Shown here piece after piece: positions 51,900 through 60,334 of a stretch of DNA of 64,000 bases. Position 1 is the first letter of the stretch; each line of letters opens with the position of its first letter. A model generated the notes under the pieces. The model saw only the letters and a program-made list of their open reading frames with translations, ran no database searches and was not told the origin of the DNA. The stretch comes from Arcanobacterium phocisimile (GTDB lineage Bacteria > Actinomycetota > Actinomycetes > Actinomycetales > Actinomycetaceae). Both the position numbers and the translations under genes were made by a program. The stretch covers positions 558,001 to 622,000 of the forward strand of contig NZ_CP070228.1 in the NCBI RefSeq assembly GCF_016904675.1, in the 5' to 3' direction.

Positions 51900-53450
51900 G
51901 TGAAGAATTCCGTTGAGTACCTCAGCGAAACCCGCGCCAAGTTAAGCGTCGAAATCCTAGCCGAAGAATTTGGCCCAGACTACGACAAGGCTGCAAAGAC
52001 CCTCGCTAAGCAGGTCAATATCCCAGGCTTCCGCCCAGGTCACGCCCCGCGCCGCATCCTCGAAGCTAAGATCGGTAAGGGCTACATCATCGAGCAAGCC
52101 ATCAACGACAGCATGGATAAGTACTATCAGCAGGCAGTAGCCGAAGCTGACCTCTACCCAATGTCGCGCCCAGAAATCGCCATCGATGAAGTGCCAGAAA
52201 TGAAGGGTAAGGGCGATAAAACAGCCCTGAAGTTCACCGTCGAAGTAGATGTTCGCCCAGAAATCATCCTTGCCGACCCAGCAACCATGACCGTTAAGGT
52301 CTCCGGCATGGAAGTCTCCGATGAGGACGTCACCGCCGAACTCGATGCACTACGTGAGCGTTTTGCAACCCTCACCAACGTTGACCGTGCAGCTAAGAAG
52401 GGCGACCATGTCAACATCGACATGGTCGCAACGATCGATGGTCAAGAGATCGACGACGTCTCCGGTGTTTCTTACAAGATCGGCGATGGCAACATGCTCC
52501 AAGGCCAGGATGAAGCCCTCACCGGCGCAAAGGCAGGCGATGAAGTTGAATTCACTGCTGAGCTCATGGGCGGTGCACACGAGGGTGAAGACGCTAACGT
52601 CAAGATCACCGTCAACTCCGTCAAAGAAGCAGAACTTCCAGAAGCTGACGACGACTTCGCACAGCTAGCTTCCGAATTCGACACCATCGACGAACTCAAG
52701 GAAGATCTGCGCACCAAGGCTGTAAAGAACAAGGGCGACGAAGCAGTTGCCGAAGGTACCCAAAAGCTTTCCGATGCCCTCCTTGCAGCAGTTGAGTTCC
52801 CACTTCCACAGTCCGTAGTTGACGAAGAAGTCAAGAACCACCTCGAGCGTGAGGGCAAAGAAGAGAACGACCCACACAGCGAAGAAATTCGTGTCGAAGT
52901 CGAAGAAGGTCTACGCACCCAGCTTCTCCTGGACGCCTACGCAAAGGCGTTCAACGTTGACGTCGCACAAGACGAGCTTATTGAATTCCTCATCTCCCAG
53001 GCGCAGATGTACGGTATGGATCCAAACCAGTTTATCCAGGCCGCAGCTCAGACCAACCAGATCGGTGCATTTGCCGGTGAAATTGCCCGCAACAAGGCAC
53101 TCATTGCAGCATTGCGTTTGGCCAAGGTTGAAGACTCAAAGGGTAACACTGTTGATGTCACCACCATCCTTGGCGATGCGCCAGAAGGCGAAACCGTTCC
53201 AGACTTTTCCGCCCAGGAAAAGAAGGTAAAGGTTTCCGCAAAGGCCGAGAAGAAGGCCGAAAAGGCTGAGAAGAAGCCTGCTGAGAAGGTAGAGAAGGCT
53301 GAGGATCTAGCTGGTGACTTCGATCCATCAGCTCACAAGGTCGATGAAGTTGTTGCTTACCTCGAGGCTGCTAATGATGCTGAGAAGGCACGCGTTCTTG
53401 AAGCTGAGAAGGCTGGCAAGGCACGCAAGACCATCATGGCTCTGGCCTGA
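51900..53450 (+). CDS. tig: Trigger factor
   Basis: A 516-residue ribosome-bound chaperone and prolyl isomerase. The ribosome-binding signature is NIPGFRPGHAPRRI (GFRxGxxP), followed by the FKBP-type domain (KKGDHVNIDMVATIDGQEID) and the helical C-terminal domain. It exceeds the usual ~430-460 residues: after a Lys/Glu/Ala-rich linker, the last ~50 residues (HKVDEVVAYLEAANDAEKAR, GKARKTIMALA) form an extra domain seen appended to several actinobacterial proteins. GTG 51900 with GGAG 8 bases upstream is chosen over 51882. Confidence 0.95.
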   Translation: MKNSVEYLSETRAKLSVEILAEEFGPDYDKAAKTLAKQVNIPGFRPGHAPRRILEAKIGKGYIIEQAINDSMDKYYQQAVAEADLYPMSRPEIAIDEVPEMKGKGDKTALKFTVEVDVRPEIILADPATMTVKVSGMEVSDEDVTAELDALRERFATLTNVDRAAKKGDHVNIDMVATIDGQEIDDVSGVSYKIGDGNMLQGQDEALTGAKAGDEVEFTAELMGGAHEGEDANVKITVNSVKEAELPEADDDFAQLASEFDTIDELKEDLRTKAVKNKGDEAVAEGTQKLSDALLAAVEFPLPQSVVDEEVKNHLEREGKEENDPHSEEIRVEVEEGLRTQLLLDAYAKAFNVDVAQDELIEFLISQAQMYGMDPNQFIQAAAQTNQIGAFAGEIARNKALIAALRLAKVEDSKGNTVDVTTILGDAPEGETVPDFSAQEKKVKVSAKAEKKAEKAEKKPAEKVEKAEDLAGDFDPSAHKVDEVVAYLEAANDAEKARVLEAEKAGKARKTIMALA

Positions 53451-53462
53451 TAGAAACTATCA

Positions 53463-53498
53463 AGGAGGGACTCACGCCGTTTGGTGTGAGTCCCTCCT
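53463..53498 (+). terminator. Terminator of tig
   Basis: AGGAGGGACTCAC (53463-53475) pairs with GTGAGTCCCTCCT (53486-53498), 12 bases after the stop, followed by a T-rich stretch. Confidence 0.85.
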
Positions 53499-53535
53499 CA
53501 TTTGTGTGCTGGTATTAGCCGATATGTGGGCTAGC

Positions 53536-53559
53536 GGACAATTGTTATTGATGGTTTTG
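53536..53559 (+). repeat. Extra copy of the IS end sequence
   Basis: GGACAATTGTTATTG followed by ATGGTTTTG closely matches the left terminal repeat at 53624-53644 (GGACAATAGTTATTGATTTTG). It may be the end of an earlier, lost insertion at the same site. Confidence 0.55.
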
Positions 53560-53623
53560 CTGTTTTTCGTTGCTAGGGTGGGGTTTTCTGGAAAGAAACT
53601 CGTTTCGACTCGAGTTTTTGGTT

Positions 53624-54868
53624 GGACAATAGTTATTGATTTTGTTGCCAGTTATCCGCGTGATAGCAGGGAAAAATTGTGGTGAAAGTCGGTTGCATAC
53701 TAGTGGGTATGAGATCGAACAAGAAACACTGCCCTACTTGTGGTGAAGGCATGGTCAAAAACGGTAAAGACAAATGCGGCCACCAACGCTGGATCTGCCG
53801 CTCATGCAAGGTAACCTCGCGTTGGCATAACGACGTCACTTCGCGGGATTTGCGTGCGTTCTTAGACGTTCTGACTGGGAAAACCACGCAGCGAGAACTT
53901 CCTGGACAGGGCCGGACCTTCCGACGCAAGAGCGCTGTGTTGTGGGAGATCTGGCCGATATGCGAACCCGATGGGCAAGCCCACCGCGTGATTCATGTTG
54001 ATGGTATCCATTTAGGCCGCGATGCTGTCATTCTGATCGCCTGCAGCCCCGAATATGTGATTGCCTGGCATGTGGCCAGACGTGAATCGACCCAAGCCTG
54101 GCTGGACCTGCTCGCGAAAATCCCACCACCCGGTATGGTCGTGGCTGACGGGGGCACAGGTTTCACAACAGCTCGGGCACAATTGTGGCCCTCCACGCGT
54201 GTCCAACGCTGCACGTTCCACGCCTATCAACAGGTCAAACGCTACACGACCACACGCTCACGAACTGAATGTGGCAGACAGCTCTACCGGATCGGTGTTG
54301 ATCTATTGCATGTGAAAACTCCCGCACACGCGCACGTATGGATCGATAGCTTCTATGCTTGGCGTCACCGTTGGGCTGGGTTCCTGGCCGAGAAAACCCG
54401 TAACGAGAAAGGAAAACTAGTCGATAAACACGAGCGGCTCGTCAAGGCTGGCAATAGTCTGTCTAGGCTGGTCGATAGTGGCCATTTGTTCACGTTTCTC
54501 AATCCCGATCTTTACGATGACGGAGAAATAATCGGTTCTCTACCAGCGATGAATAACCAGATCGAGGGAGGTATCAACTCGCCTTTACGTGAACTGCTGC
54601 GCCGTCATCGGGGTATGAGTATCGATCAGCGGATCCGTGCAGTGTCATGGTGGTGCTACCTACACACCGAGAACCCTGCCAACCCAGCCGAAATCCTGCG
54701 TATCATGCCCACCAACACGGACATCATGCGCGCTTACCAGCAAGCCGCAGCCCGACACCGAGCCGACCACAACAACCATCGCTGGGGCAACGGCCTTGAC
54801 TGGAACGAACTCCACACCCACACACCCTACCGCAACGACTACTAACCCAAAATCAATAACTTTTGTCC
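53624..54868 (+). mobile_element. IS1249-like insertion sequence (IS256 group)
   Basis: Terminal inverted repeats of 21 bp with one mismatch (53624-53644 and 54848-54868) bound 1245 bases with a single intact transposase gene. No 8-bp target duplication is apparent at these exact ends. It lies between tig and clpP1. A decayed relative lies at 35990-36706. Confidence 0.8.
53709..54845 (+). CDS. IS1249-type transposase
   Basis: A 378-residue DDE transposase. An N-terminal zinc ribbon (CPTCGEGMVKNGK, WICRSCKV) binds DNA; the MULE-like catalytic core shows VIHVDGIHLGRD (first Asp), MVVADGGTGF (second Asp), CTFHAYQQVKRYT and NNQIEGGINSPLRELLRRH (Glu). The reading frame is complete, ending 2 bases before the right terminal repeat. 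ATG 53709 is where homology starts. Likely active or recently so. Confidence 0.9.
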   Translation: MRSNKKHCPTCGEGMVKNGKDKCGHQRWICRSCKVTSRWHNDVTSRDLRAFLDVLTGKTTQRELPGQGRTFRRKSAVLWEIWPICEPDGQAHRVIHVDGIHLGRDAVILIACSPEYVIAWHVARRESTQAWLDLLAKIPPPGMVVADGGTGFTTARAQLWPSTRVQRCTFHAYQQVKRYTTTRSRTECGRQLYRIGVDLLHVKTPAHAHVWIDSFYAWRHRWAGFLAEKTRNEKGKLVDKHERLVKAGNSLSRLVDSGHLFTFLNPDLYDDGEIIGSLPAMNNQIEGGINSPLRELLRRHRGMSIDQRIRAVSWWCYLHTENPANPAEILRIMPTNTDIMRAYQQAAARHRADHNNHRWGNGLDWNELHTHTPYRNDY

Positions 54869-54940
54869 TATAACCCCGATATGTGCTGATGTCCGATTTT
54901 GGAGCTAATCAGCAGGGAGCAGGGGCTCATGCAGTAAATG

Positions 54941-54991
54941 GGGTTATAGCGCAAGCCTCGGCGTATTTGGACGAGGTTTGCGCTATAACCC
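54941..54991. repeat. Dispersed palindromic repeat, copy 4
   Basis: GGGTTATAGCGCAAGCCTCG (54941-54960) pairs with CGAGGTTTGCGCTATAACCC (54972-54991; one G-T pair) around an 11-base centre. Left flank TGCAGTAAAT-GGG is shared with copy 1. Confidence 0.85.
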
Positions 54992-55279
54992 TATTCAGTG
55001 CTGTTATAGAGAGGGGAGAGTGGAGAAAAGGAGAAGGGATGGTTCCACCGATGTATGGACGGCCTCGGGCAGTGCAGTCGCTGATTCGTCCACGCCACTA
55101 GCGAACGAACCTGTGTAGAAGACGCCAAACAAGGTACTCTCGTATATGGAACGTGTAGTGGCGAAATGGATTATCCAGAGCTCTATCATTTTCTGTCAGA
55201 GTGCAGGAAATCTAGCAGGAACCCCAAATCCGCTACATAAACAAAACTTATGGCACCCCGCCACAACGAAGGAGAATAT
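54992..55279 (+). promoter_or_regulatory. clpP1 upstream region
   Basis: About 290 bases with no supported gene; the clp promoter must lie here. GAAGGAG at 55268-55274 is the clpP1 ribosome binding site. A 20-codon frame at 55039 with its own AAGGAG is too short to call. Confidence 0.4.
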
Positions 55280-55921
55280 GTGACTACCACGCCACAGCTC
55301 GCCGGAGGCCACTCAAACGGCCTCGGACTCGGCGATTCAATTTACAATCGTCTTCTCAAAGAGCGCATCATTTGGCTCGGAGACCAGGTCAAGGATGAAA
55401 ACGCAAACATGATCTGTGCGCAACTCCTTCTCCTTGCTGCTGAAGATCCAGAAAAGGATATTTACCTCTACATCAATTCCCCGGGTGGATCGGTCACTGC
55501 AGGTATGGCAATCTTTGACACCATGCAATACATTAAGCCTGATGTGGCGACCGTAGGCATGGGCTTGGCCGCATCGATGGGGCAGTTCCTCCTCACCGCG
55601 GGCGCAAAAGGTAAGCGTTACATCACCCCACACACCCGCGTTCTTATGCATCAGCCATTGGGTGGTGCTGGCGGTACCGCAACCGAAATTCGTATCAACG
55701 CTGATCTCATTTTGCAGATGAAGCAAGAACTTTCTGAACTCAACGCAAAGCACACTGGCAAGAGTGTAGAACAGATCCTCGTTGATTCCGATCGTGATCA
55801 TTGGTTTACTGCCCGTGAAGCACTCGAATACGGATTCGTAGATCACATCATTGAAGACTCATCATCTGTTGTAGGTGGTGGCGGAGTCGATCGCGGCTCT
55901 GCAGAACTAGGCGAAAACTGA
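55280..55921 (+). CDS. clpP1: ATP-dependent Clp protease proteolytic subunit 1
   Basis: A 213-residue serine protease subunit of the actinobacterial ClpP1P2 barrel. [20 protein letters not shown], catalytic Ser in [11 protein letters not shown], His in RVLMHQP and Asp in SDRDHWF. GTG 55280 follows GGAG; the frame to 55250 has no signal. clpP2 starts 14 bases later and clpX follows. Confidence 0.95.
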   Translation: MTTTPQLAGGHSNGLGLGDSIYNRLLKERIIWLGDQVKDENANMICAQLLLLAAEDPEKDIYLYINSPGGSVTAGMAIFDTMQYIKPDVATVGMGLAASMGQFLLTAGAKGKRYITPHTRVLMHQPLGGAGGTATEIRINADLILQMKQELSELNAKHTGKSVEQILVDSDRDHWFTAREALEYGFVDHIIEDSSSVVGGGGVDRGSAELGEN

Positions 55922-55935
55922 GGAAGGAGACGCAT

Positions 55936-56643
55936 ATGATGAACGCAACGAACCCGAATCAGATGCCAATGATGGGAGCAGGAATGCCTGGAATAATGCC
56001 AGGTGGCTCAGCATCACAAATGCCGTCGAACCGCTACATTCTCCCAAACTTTGAAGAGCGTACTCCATACGGCTACAAGCGTCAGGATCCATATGCCAAG
56101 CTGTTTGAAGACCGTATCGTCTTCCTCGGTGTACAAGTTGATGACGCATCAGCAGACGATGTCATGGCTCAGTTGCTCGTTCTTGAGTCGATTGATCCAG
56201 AATCGCCAATTACGATGTACATCAACTCGCCAGGTGGCTCATTTACTGCTTTAACAGCAATTTATGACACCATGCAGTACATTAAGCCGCAAATCCAGAC
56301 CGTCTGCTTGGGCCAAGCCGCCTCTGCAGCAGCTGTTCTCTTGGCTGCCGGTTCACCGGGACGTCGACTCGCATTGCCAAACGCGCGTGTCCTGATCCAC
56401 CAGCCAGCTATGGAAGGTGTCCAAGGGCAAGCCTCCGACATCGCTATCGTCGCTGACGAAATTGATCGCATGAACGACTGGCTCATTGATACTTTAGCTT
56501 CCCACACGGGTAAGGATCGTGAGATTATCAAGAACGATATCGCACGCGACAAGATCCTCACCGCTCAGCAGGCTAAGGAATATGGCCTTGTTGATCAAGT
56601 TCTAGCATCCCGGAAAAACGTCAATCCACAAGTTGGACGATAA
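55936..56643 (+). CDS. clpP2: ATP-dependent Clp protease proteolytic subunit 2
   Basis: A 235-residue ClpP. A Met/Gly/Pro-rich N-terminal extension (about 30 residues) precedes the core: [20 protein letters not shown], catalytic Ser in GQAASAAAVLLAAG, His in RVLIHQP and Asp in IARDKIL. In related bacteria ClpP1 and ClpP2 form one mixed tetradecamer. AGGAAGGAGA upstream; operon with clpP1. Confidence 0.95.
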   Translation: MMNATNPNQMPMMGAGMPGIMPGGSASQMPSNRYILPNFEERTPYGYKRQDPYAKLFEDRIVFLGVQVDDASADDVMAQLLVLESIDPESPITMYINSPGGSFTALTAIYDTMQYIKPQIQTVCLGQAASAAAVLLAAGSPGRRLALPNARVLIHQPAMEGVQGQASDIAIVADEIDRMNDWLIDTLASHTGKDREIIKNDIARDKILTAQQAKEYGLVDQVLASRKNVNPQVGR

Positions 56644-56666
56644 TGGCATAGCCAAGTACCTTACTA

Positions 56667-56703
56667 GACAGCGGTGAGGCCACACAGTGGCTTCACCGCT
56701 GTC
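56667..56703 (+). terminator. Hairpin after clpP2
   Basis: A 17-bp stem with one G-T pair (56667-56683 / 56687-56703) and a 3-base loop, 24 bases after clpP2, followed by TTGACAG. It may end the clpP operon or attenuate read-through to clpX. Confidence 0.75.
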
Positions 56704-56877
56704 TTGACAGTCAACACCAGTATTTCCCCCGCCGATATCATGCTCGTCCCGAACGTCACCGGGCCGTCGAGCCGTCAAATTTCGAACTATACACGCCAGG
56801 GCAGGAAGAGCTTCACACGAGCGTAAATATAGTGTGGAATAGAGACTGAAGAAAAATCTCAATGAATGGAGAAGTTC

Positions 56878-58152
56878 GTGACACGGACCGCCGATGCGGC
56901 AGACGCCCTCAAATGTTCTTTCTGCCAGAAGAGCCAGCGTCAGGTACGCAAACTCATCACCGGGTCAGGTGTCTACATTTGTAACGAATGTATCGATTTA
57001 TGTAACGAGATCATCGCAGAGGAATTCGGCAACGACGCCCAGAATCACGAAGAAAAAGAGCTACCAAAGCCCACTGAAATCTTTGAGTTCCTCAACCAGT
57101 ACGTCGTCGGCCAAGAGCGAGCAAAACGCACGCTTGCAGTAGCTGTCTATAACCATTACAAGCGAATCCGCTCCCAACACGGCGGATCAACGCTCAAAAG
57201 CAAGCAGGAAGCCGACGAAGTCGAAATCGGCAAGTCCAATATTTTGCTGATGGGACCAACCGGAACCGGTAAAACATATTTAGCCCAATCGCTTGCCAAA
57301 ATGCTCGATGTTCCATTCGCTATCGCCGACGCCACCGCGTTAACAGAAGCTGGTTACGTCGGTGAAGACGTTGAAAATATTTTGCTTAAACTCATCCAAG
57401 CAGCCGGTGACGATATTGAGCGCGCCCAGCGTGGAATCATCTATATCGACGAAATCGACAAGATTTCCCGCAAATCAGAAAATCCATCGATTACCCGTGA
57501 CGTATCAGGCGAAGGCGTACAGCAAGCACTGCTGAAGATTATTGAAGGCACAGTCGCTTCAGTCCCACCTCAAGGCGGACGAAAGCATCCACAACAAGAA
57601 TTCCTTGAAATCGACACGTCGAACGTGCTGTTCATTCTTGCTGGCGCATTCGCCGGGATGGAAGACATCGTCACCTCCCGTACCGGCCGGCGCGGAATCG
57701 GCTTCGGAGCACAGCTACACCAAGGCGACCGCGGGGCCGAAGTCTTTAGCGAAGTAACCCCAGAAGATCTGCATAAGTTTGGGATCATCCCAGAACTCAT
57801 CGGTCGACTGCCGATTATCACAAACGTCGAAGAACTCAAGGTTGACGACCTCGTAGAAATTTTGACCACGCCGAAGAACGCGCTAGTCAAGCAATATCAG
57901 AAGATGTTCGCCATCGATGGCGTAACACTCGATCTTACCGACGACGCACTTCGCGCAATCGCAGACGAAGCCATCGAACGCGGAACCGGTGCTCGTGGTT
58001 TGCGTTCCATTATGGAGAACCTGCTTCGCGAACTGATGTTTGAGATTCCATCACGAGACGACGTCGAACGGGCCATTATCGACGCTGATGTTGTCAAAGG
58101 AAAAGCCGAGCCGCGACTGATGTTACGCGGAGCAGAAAACCAGACTGCATAG
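56878..58152 (+). CDS. clpX: Clp protease ATP-binding subunit ClpX
   Basis: A 424-residue AAA+ unfoldase. N-terminal zinc-binding domain with CSFC and CNECIDLC; Walker A GPTGTGKT; Walker [10 protein letters not shown]; sensor and pore regions follow, with the IGF loop (RRGIGFGA) that docks to ClpP. GTG 56878 is best spaced from GGAG; ATG 56866, four codons upstream, is possible. Follows clpP1-clpP2 after 220 bases holding a terminator and probably its own promoter. Confidence 0.95.
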   Translation: MTRTADAADALKCSFCQKSQRQVRKLITGSGVYICNECIDLCNEIIAEEFGNDAQNHEEKELPKPTEIFEFLNQYVVGQERAKRTLAVAVYNHYKRIRSQHGGSTLKSKQEADEVEIGKSNILLMGPTGTGKTYLAQSLAKMLDVPFAIADATALTEAGYVGEDVENILLKLIQAAGDDIERAQRGIIYIDEIDKISRKSENPSITRDVSGEGVQQALLKIIEGTVASVPPQGGRKHPQQEFLEIDTSNVLFILAGAFAGMEDIVTSRTGRRGIGFGAQLHQGDRGAEVFSEVTPEDLHKFGIIPELIGRLPIITNVEELKVDDLVEILTTPKNALVKQYQKMFAIDGVTLDLTDDALRAIADEAIERGTGARGLRSIMENLLRELMFEIPSRDDVERAIIDADVVKGKAEPRLMLRGAENQTA

Positions 58153-58224
58153 TGCACAAGACTGTGGGCGCGGCCGATAGCGGGTAGCGATCATTGACAA
58201 TAAGCCCAGCCAAATAAACCTTCA

Positions 58225-58265
58225 ATGCAGGTGGGGCACGTCAACCTGACGTGCCCCACCTGCAT
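58225..58265. terminator. Bidirectional terminator, clpX / fadD
   Basis: A perfect 19-bp stem (58225-58243 / 58247-58265) with a 3-base loop between convergent genes. Confidence 0.85.
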
Positions 58266-58275
58266 CACGTATCGC

Positions 58276-60102
58276 TTACTCGCCGTAAATTTCGCGAACC
58301 TTATCCGCAAAACCTTCGAGCACGACATTGCGGCGAACCTTCAATGAGGGTGTCAAATAACCGTTCTCGACGGTGAAATCAGTTGGCAGAACCGCAAACT
58401 TTCGGATTGACTCAGCCCGCGAAACTCGCTCATTTACGCGCTTGACTGCACGATCGATAGCCGCAAGAACTTGCGGATCCTTAATCGCCTCAGCAACTGT
58501 CATAGGCGGGAAGCCATGGTTAATTAACCACTGGGGAAGAGCTTCAGCATCAAGAGTCACCAATGCGCCAACGAACGGTTTTTGGTCGCCAACCACAACA
58601 ACCTGAGAAATAATCGGATGAGAACGCAATCGATCCTCGAGAGAAGCTGGGGCAACATTCTTACCGCCAGCAGTGACAATTAGTTCCTTCTTGCGCCCAG
58701 TGATCCACAAGAAATCGTCGTCGTCAAGCTTGCCAATATCGCCCGTGCGGAACCAGCCATCGTCGGTAAACGCAGCCTTCGTCGCCTCCGGATTATTATG
58801 GTAGCCGCGGAAAACATGATCACCCTTGACAAGGATTTCGCCGTCTTCGTCAAGCTTGACATAACAACCCGGATAGGTAGGACCAACTGATCCCACATGG
58901 ATATTATTGGACCGATTCACGGTAGTTGGGGCAGAGGTTTCAGTTAAACCGTAACCTTCAAGAACAGTTAAGCCAATGCCGCGGAAGAAAGAACCCAGGC
59001 GTTCACCCAGCGGCGCGCCACCAGAAATAGCAAAGCGCAGTTTGCCACCAGTGATCTCCCGCAGTTTCGAATAGACAAGCTTGTCACCTAAACGATGTTG
59101 CGCAGTAAGCTTAGCCGACAGACCTTCCTCGGTGGCCAAAGCACGCGAATAATTGATAGCTACTTTAGCGAACGTGCGGAACATGCGGAGCTTGACGCCC
59201 TTGCCAGCTTTAGCATCTGCCGAATTGTAAATCTTTTCGAAAATACGTGGCACAGCCAAAATAAAAGTAGGCTTGAACGACTGCATGTCAGCTACCAAGT
59301 TTTTGGTGTCGCAGTAGCCGACCGTAGCGTTACCGATCATGGCAACAAGGTTAATGAATCGAGCGAAAACGTGGGCTTGTGGCAAGAAAAGAAGAGTGCG
59401 TGAGCCTTTATACGAGATAACGTTGATGAGGCCTTCATCAGCTGGGCCGTTGAGCGCTACATGCAAAATATTGCGGTGGGTGAGTTCTGCACCCTTCGGG
59501 CGGCCAGTGGTTCCCGAAGTGTAAATGATGGTCCACAAATCGTCAGCACGCAACGCATCGATACGCTCGTCGATGATGTGGTCGTCTTCCATTGTGCCGT
59601 TTGCAGCGATTTTGCTTTGCGCATTGTCGCTGATGACAAAAATATTTTCGAAGTGCTCGTATTTTTTGAGGATCGGAGCAACAACGTTGTACATTCCTTG
59701 ATTTTCAACAATGGCAAATTTGATGTTGGCGTCGTTGATAATCCATTCGGCCTGGGCCGTGGACGATGTTTCATAGATCGGAATCGCATGTGCGCCGGCG
59801 AACTGAATGGCAAAGTCGAAGAGTGTCCATTCGTATGATGTGTGAGCCATAATAGCGATATGGTCACCAGGCTGAACGCCCATGCCAATGAAACCGCGAG
59901 CAAGTTCGCGAACCTCGTCGATCAATTGGCGCCAAGTGACAGGAACCCACGTGTTTCCAAGATTCGACTTGCGTTCGATGACGACGTGCTTGGAACGCTC
60001 TTCGCCATAGCGGCGAATCGTTGCCGGTACAGTCATCGTATCTTCGATTTTGACTAGGCCAGGAATGAATGCCACGCCTTCGTCTTCAATATATTTACTC
60101 AC
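58276..60102 (-). CDS. fadD: Long-chain fatty-acid-CoA ligase
   Basis: A 608-residue ANL-superfamily AMP-forming ligase of the FadD15 type. TIIYTSGTTGRPKGAELTHRN is the P-loop, LRFAISGGAPLGERLGSFFR and VLEGYGLTETSAP form the acyl/AMP site, and GWFRTGDIGKLDDDDFLWITGRKKELIV holds the hinge. It activates fatty acids for lipid synthesis or breakdown at the membrane. AGGAGG lies 7 bases before the ATG. Confidence 0.93.
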   Translation of the reverse strand: MSKYIEDEGVAFIPGLVKIEDTMTVPATIRRYGEERSKHVVIERKSNLGNTWVPVTWRQLIDEVRELARGFIGMGVQPGDHIAIMAHTSYEWTLFDFAIQFAGAHAIPIYETSSTAQAEWIINDANIKFAIVENQGMYNVVAPILKKYEHFENIFVISDNAQSKIAANGTMEDDHIIDERIDALRADDLWTIIYTSGTTGRPKGAELTHRNILHVALNGPADEGLINVISYKGSRTLLFLPQAHVFARFINLVAMIGNATVGYCDTKNLVADMQSFKPTFILAVPRIFEKIYNSADAKAGKGVKLRMFRTFAKVAINYSRALATEEGLSAKLTAQHRLGDKLVYSKLREITGGKLRFAISGGAPLGERLGSFFRGIGLTVLEGYGLTETSAPTTVNRSNNIHVGSVGPTYPGCYVKLDEDGEILVKGDHVFRGYHNNPEATKAAFTDDGWFRTGDIGKLDDDDFLWITGRKKELIVTAGGKNVAPASLEDRLRSHPIISQVVVVGDQKPFVGALVTLDAEALPQWLINHGFPPMTVAEAIKDPQVLAAIDRAVKRVNERVSRAESIRKFAVLPTDFTVENGYLTPSLKVRRNVVLEGFADKVREIYGE

Positions 60103-60283
60103 GGAAGGTCCTCCTAGGAAAGTTTACCGCTCCCTACGATACCGTAACTTAGTGGTTTGTGGGGGATATTTGATATGTGACCTTGGTGTGTTGGATTTAC
60201 CGCTGACGACGGCGAACATACGTTTTATGTACGAGAACTGTCACGTAGTAATGTATCGACGAGCAGGGAGTAAACTGGGAAAA

Positions 60284-60316
60284 GCTTGGGGCCCGCTAAA
60301 AAGCGGACCCCAAGGC
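60284..60316 (-). terminator. Terminator of valS
   Basis: On the minus strand GCCTTGGGGTCCGCT and AGCGGGCCCCAAGC form a stem with one mismatch, followed by TTTT, 18 bases after the valS stop. Confidence 0.8.
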
Positions 60317-60334
60317 TAGGAAACTGTAGAAGAA

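Noticed and set aside
55039-55101. 20-codon frame with AAGGAG upstream of clpP1
   Set aside because: Too short, no similarity, and no conservation information; could be chance.
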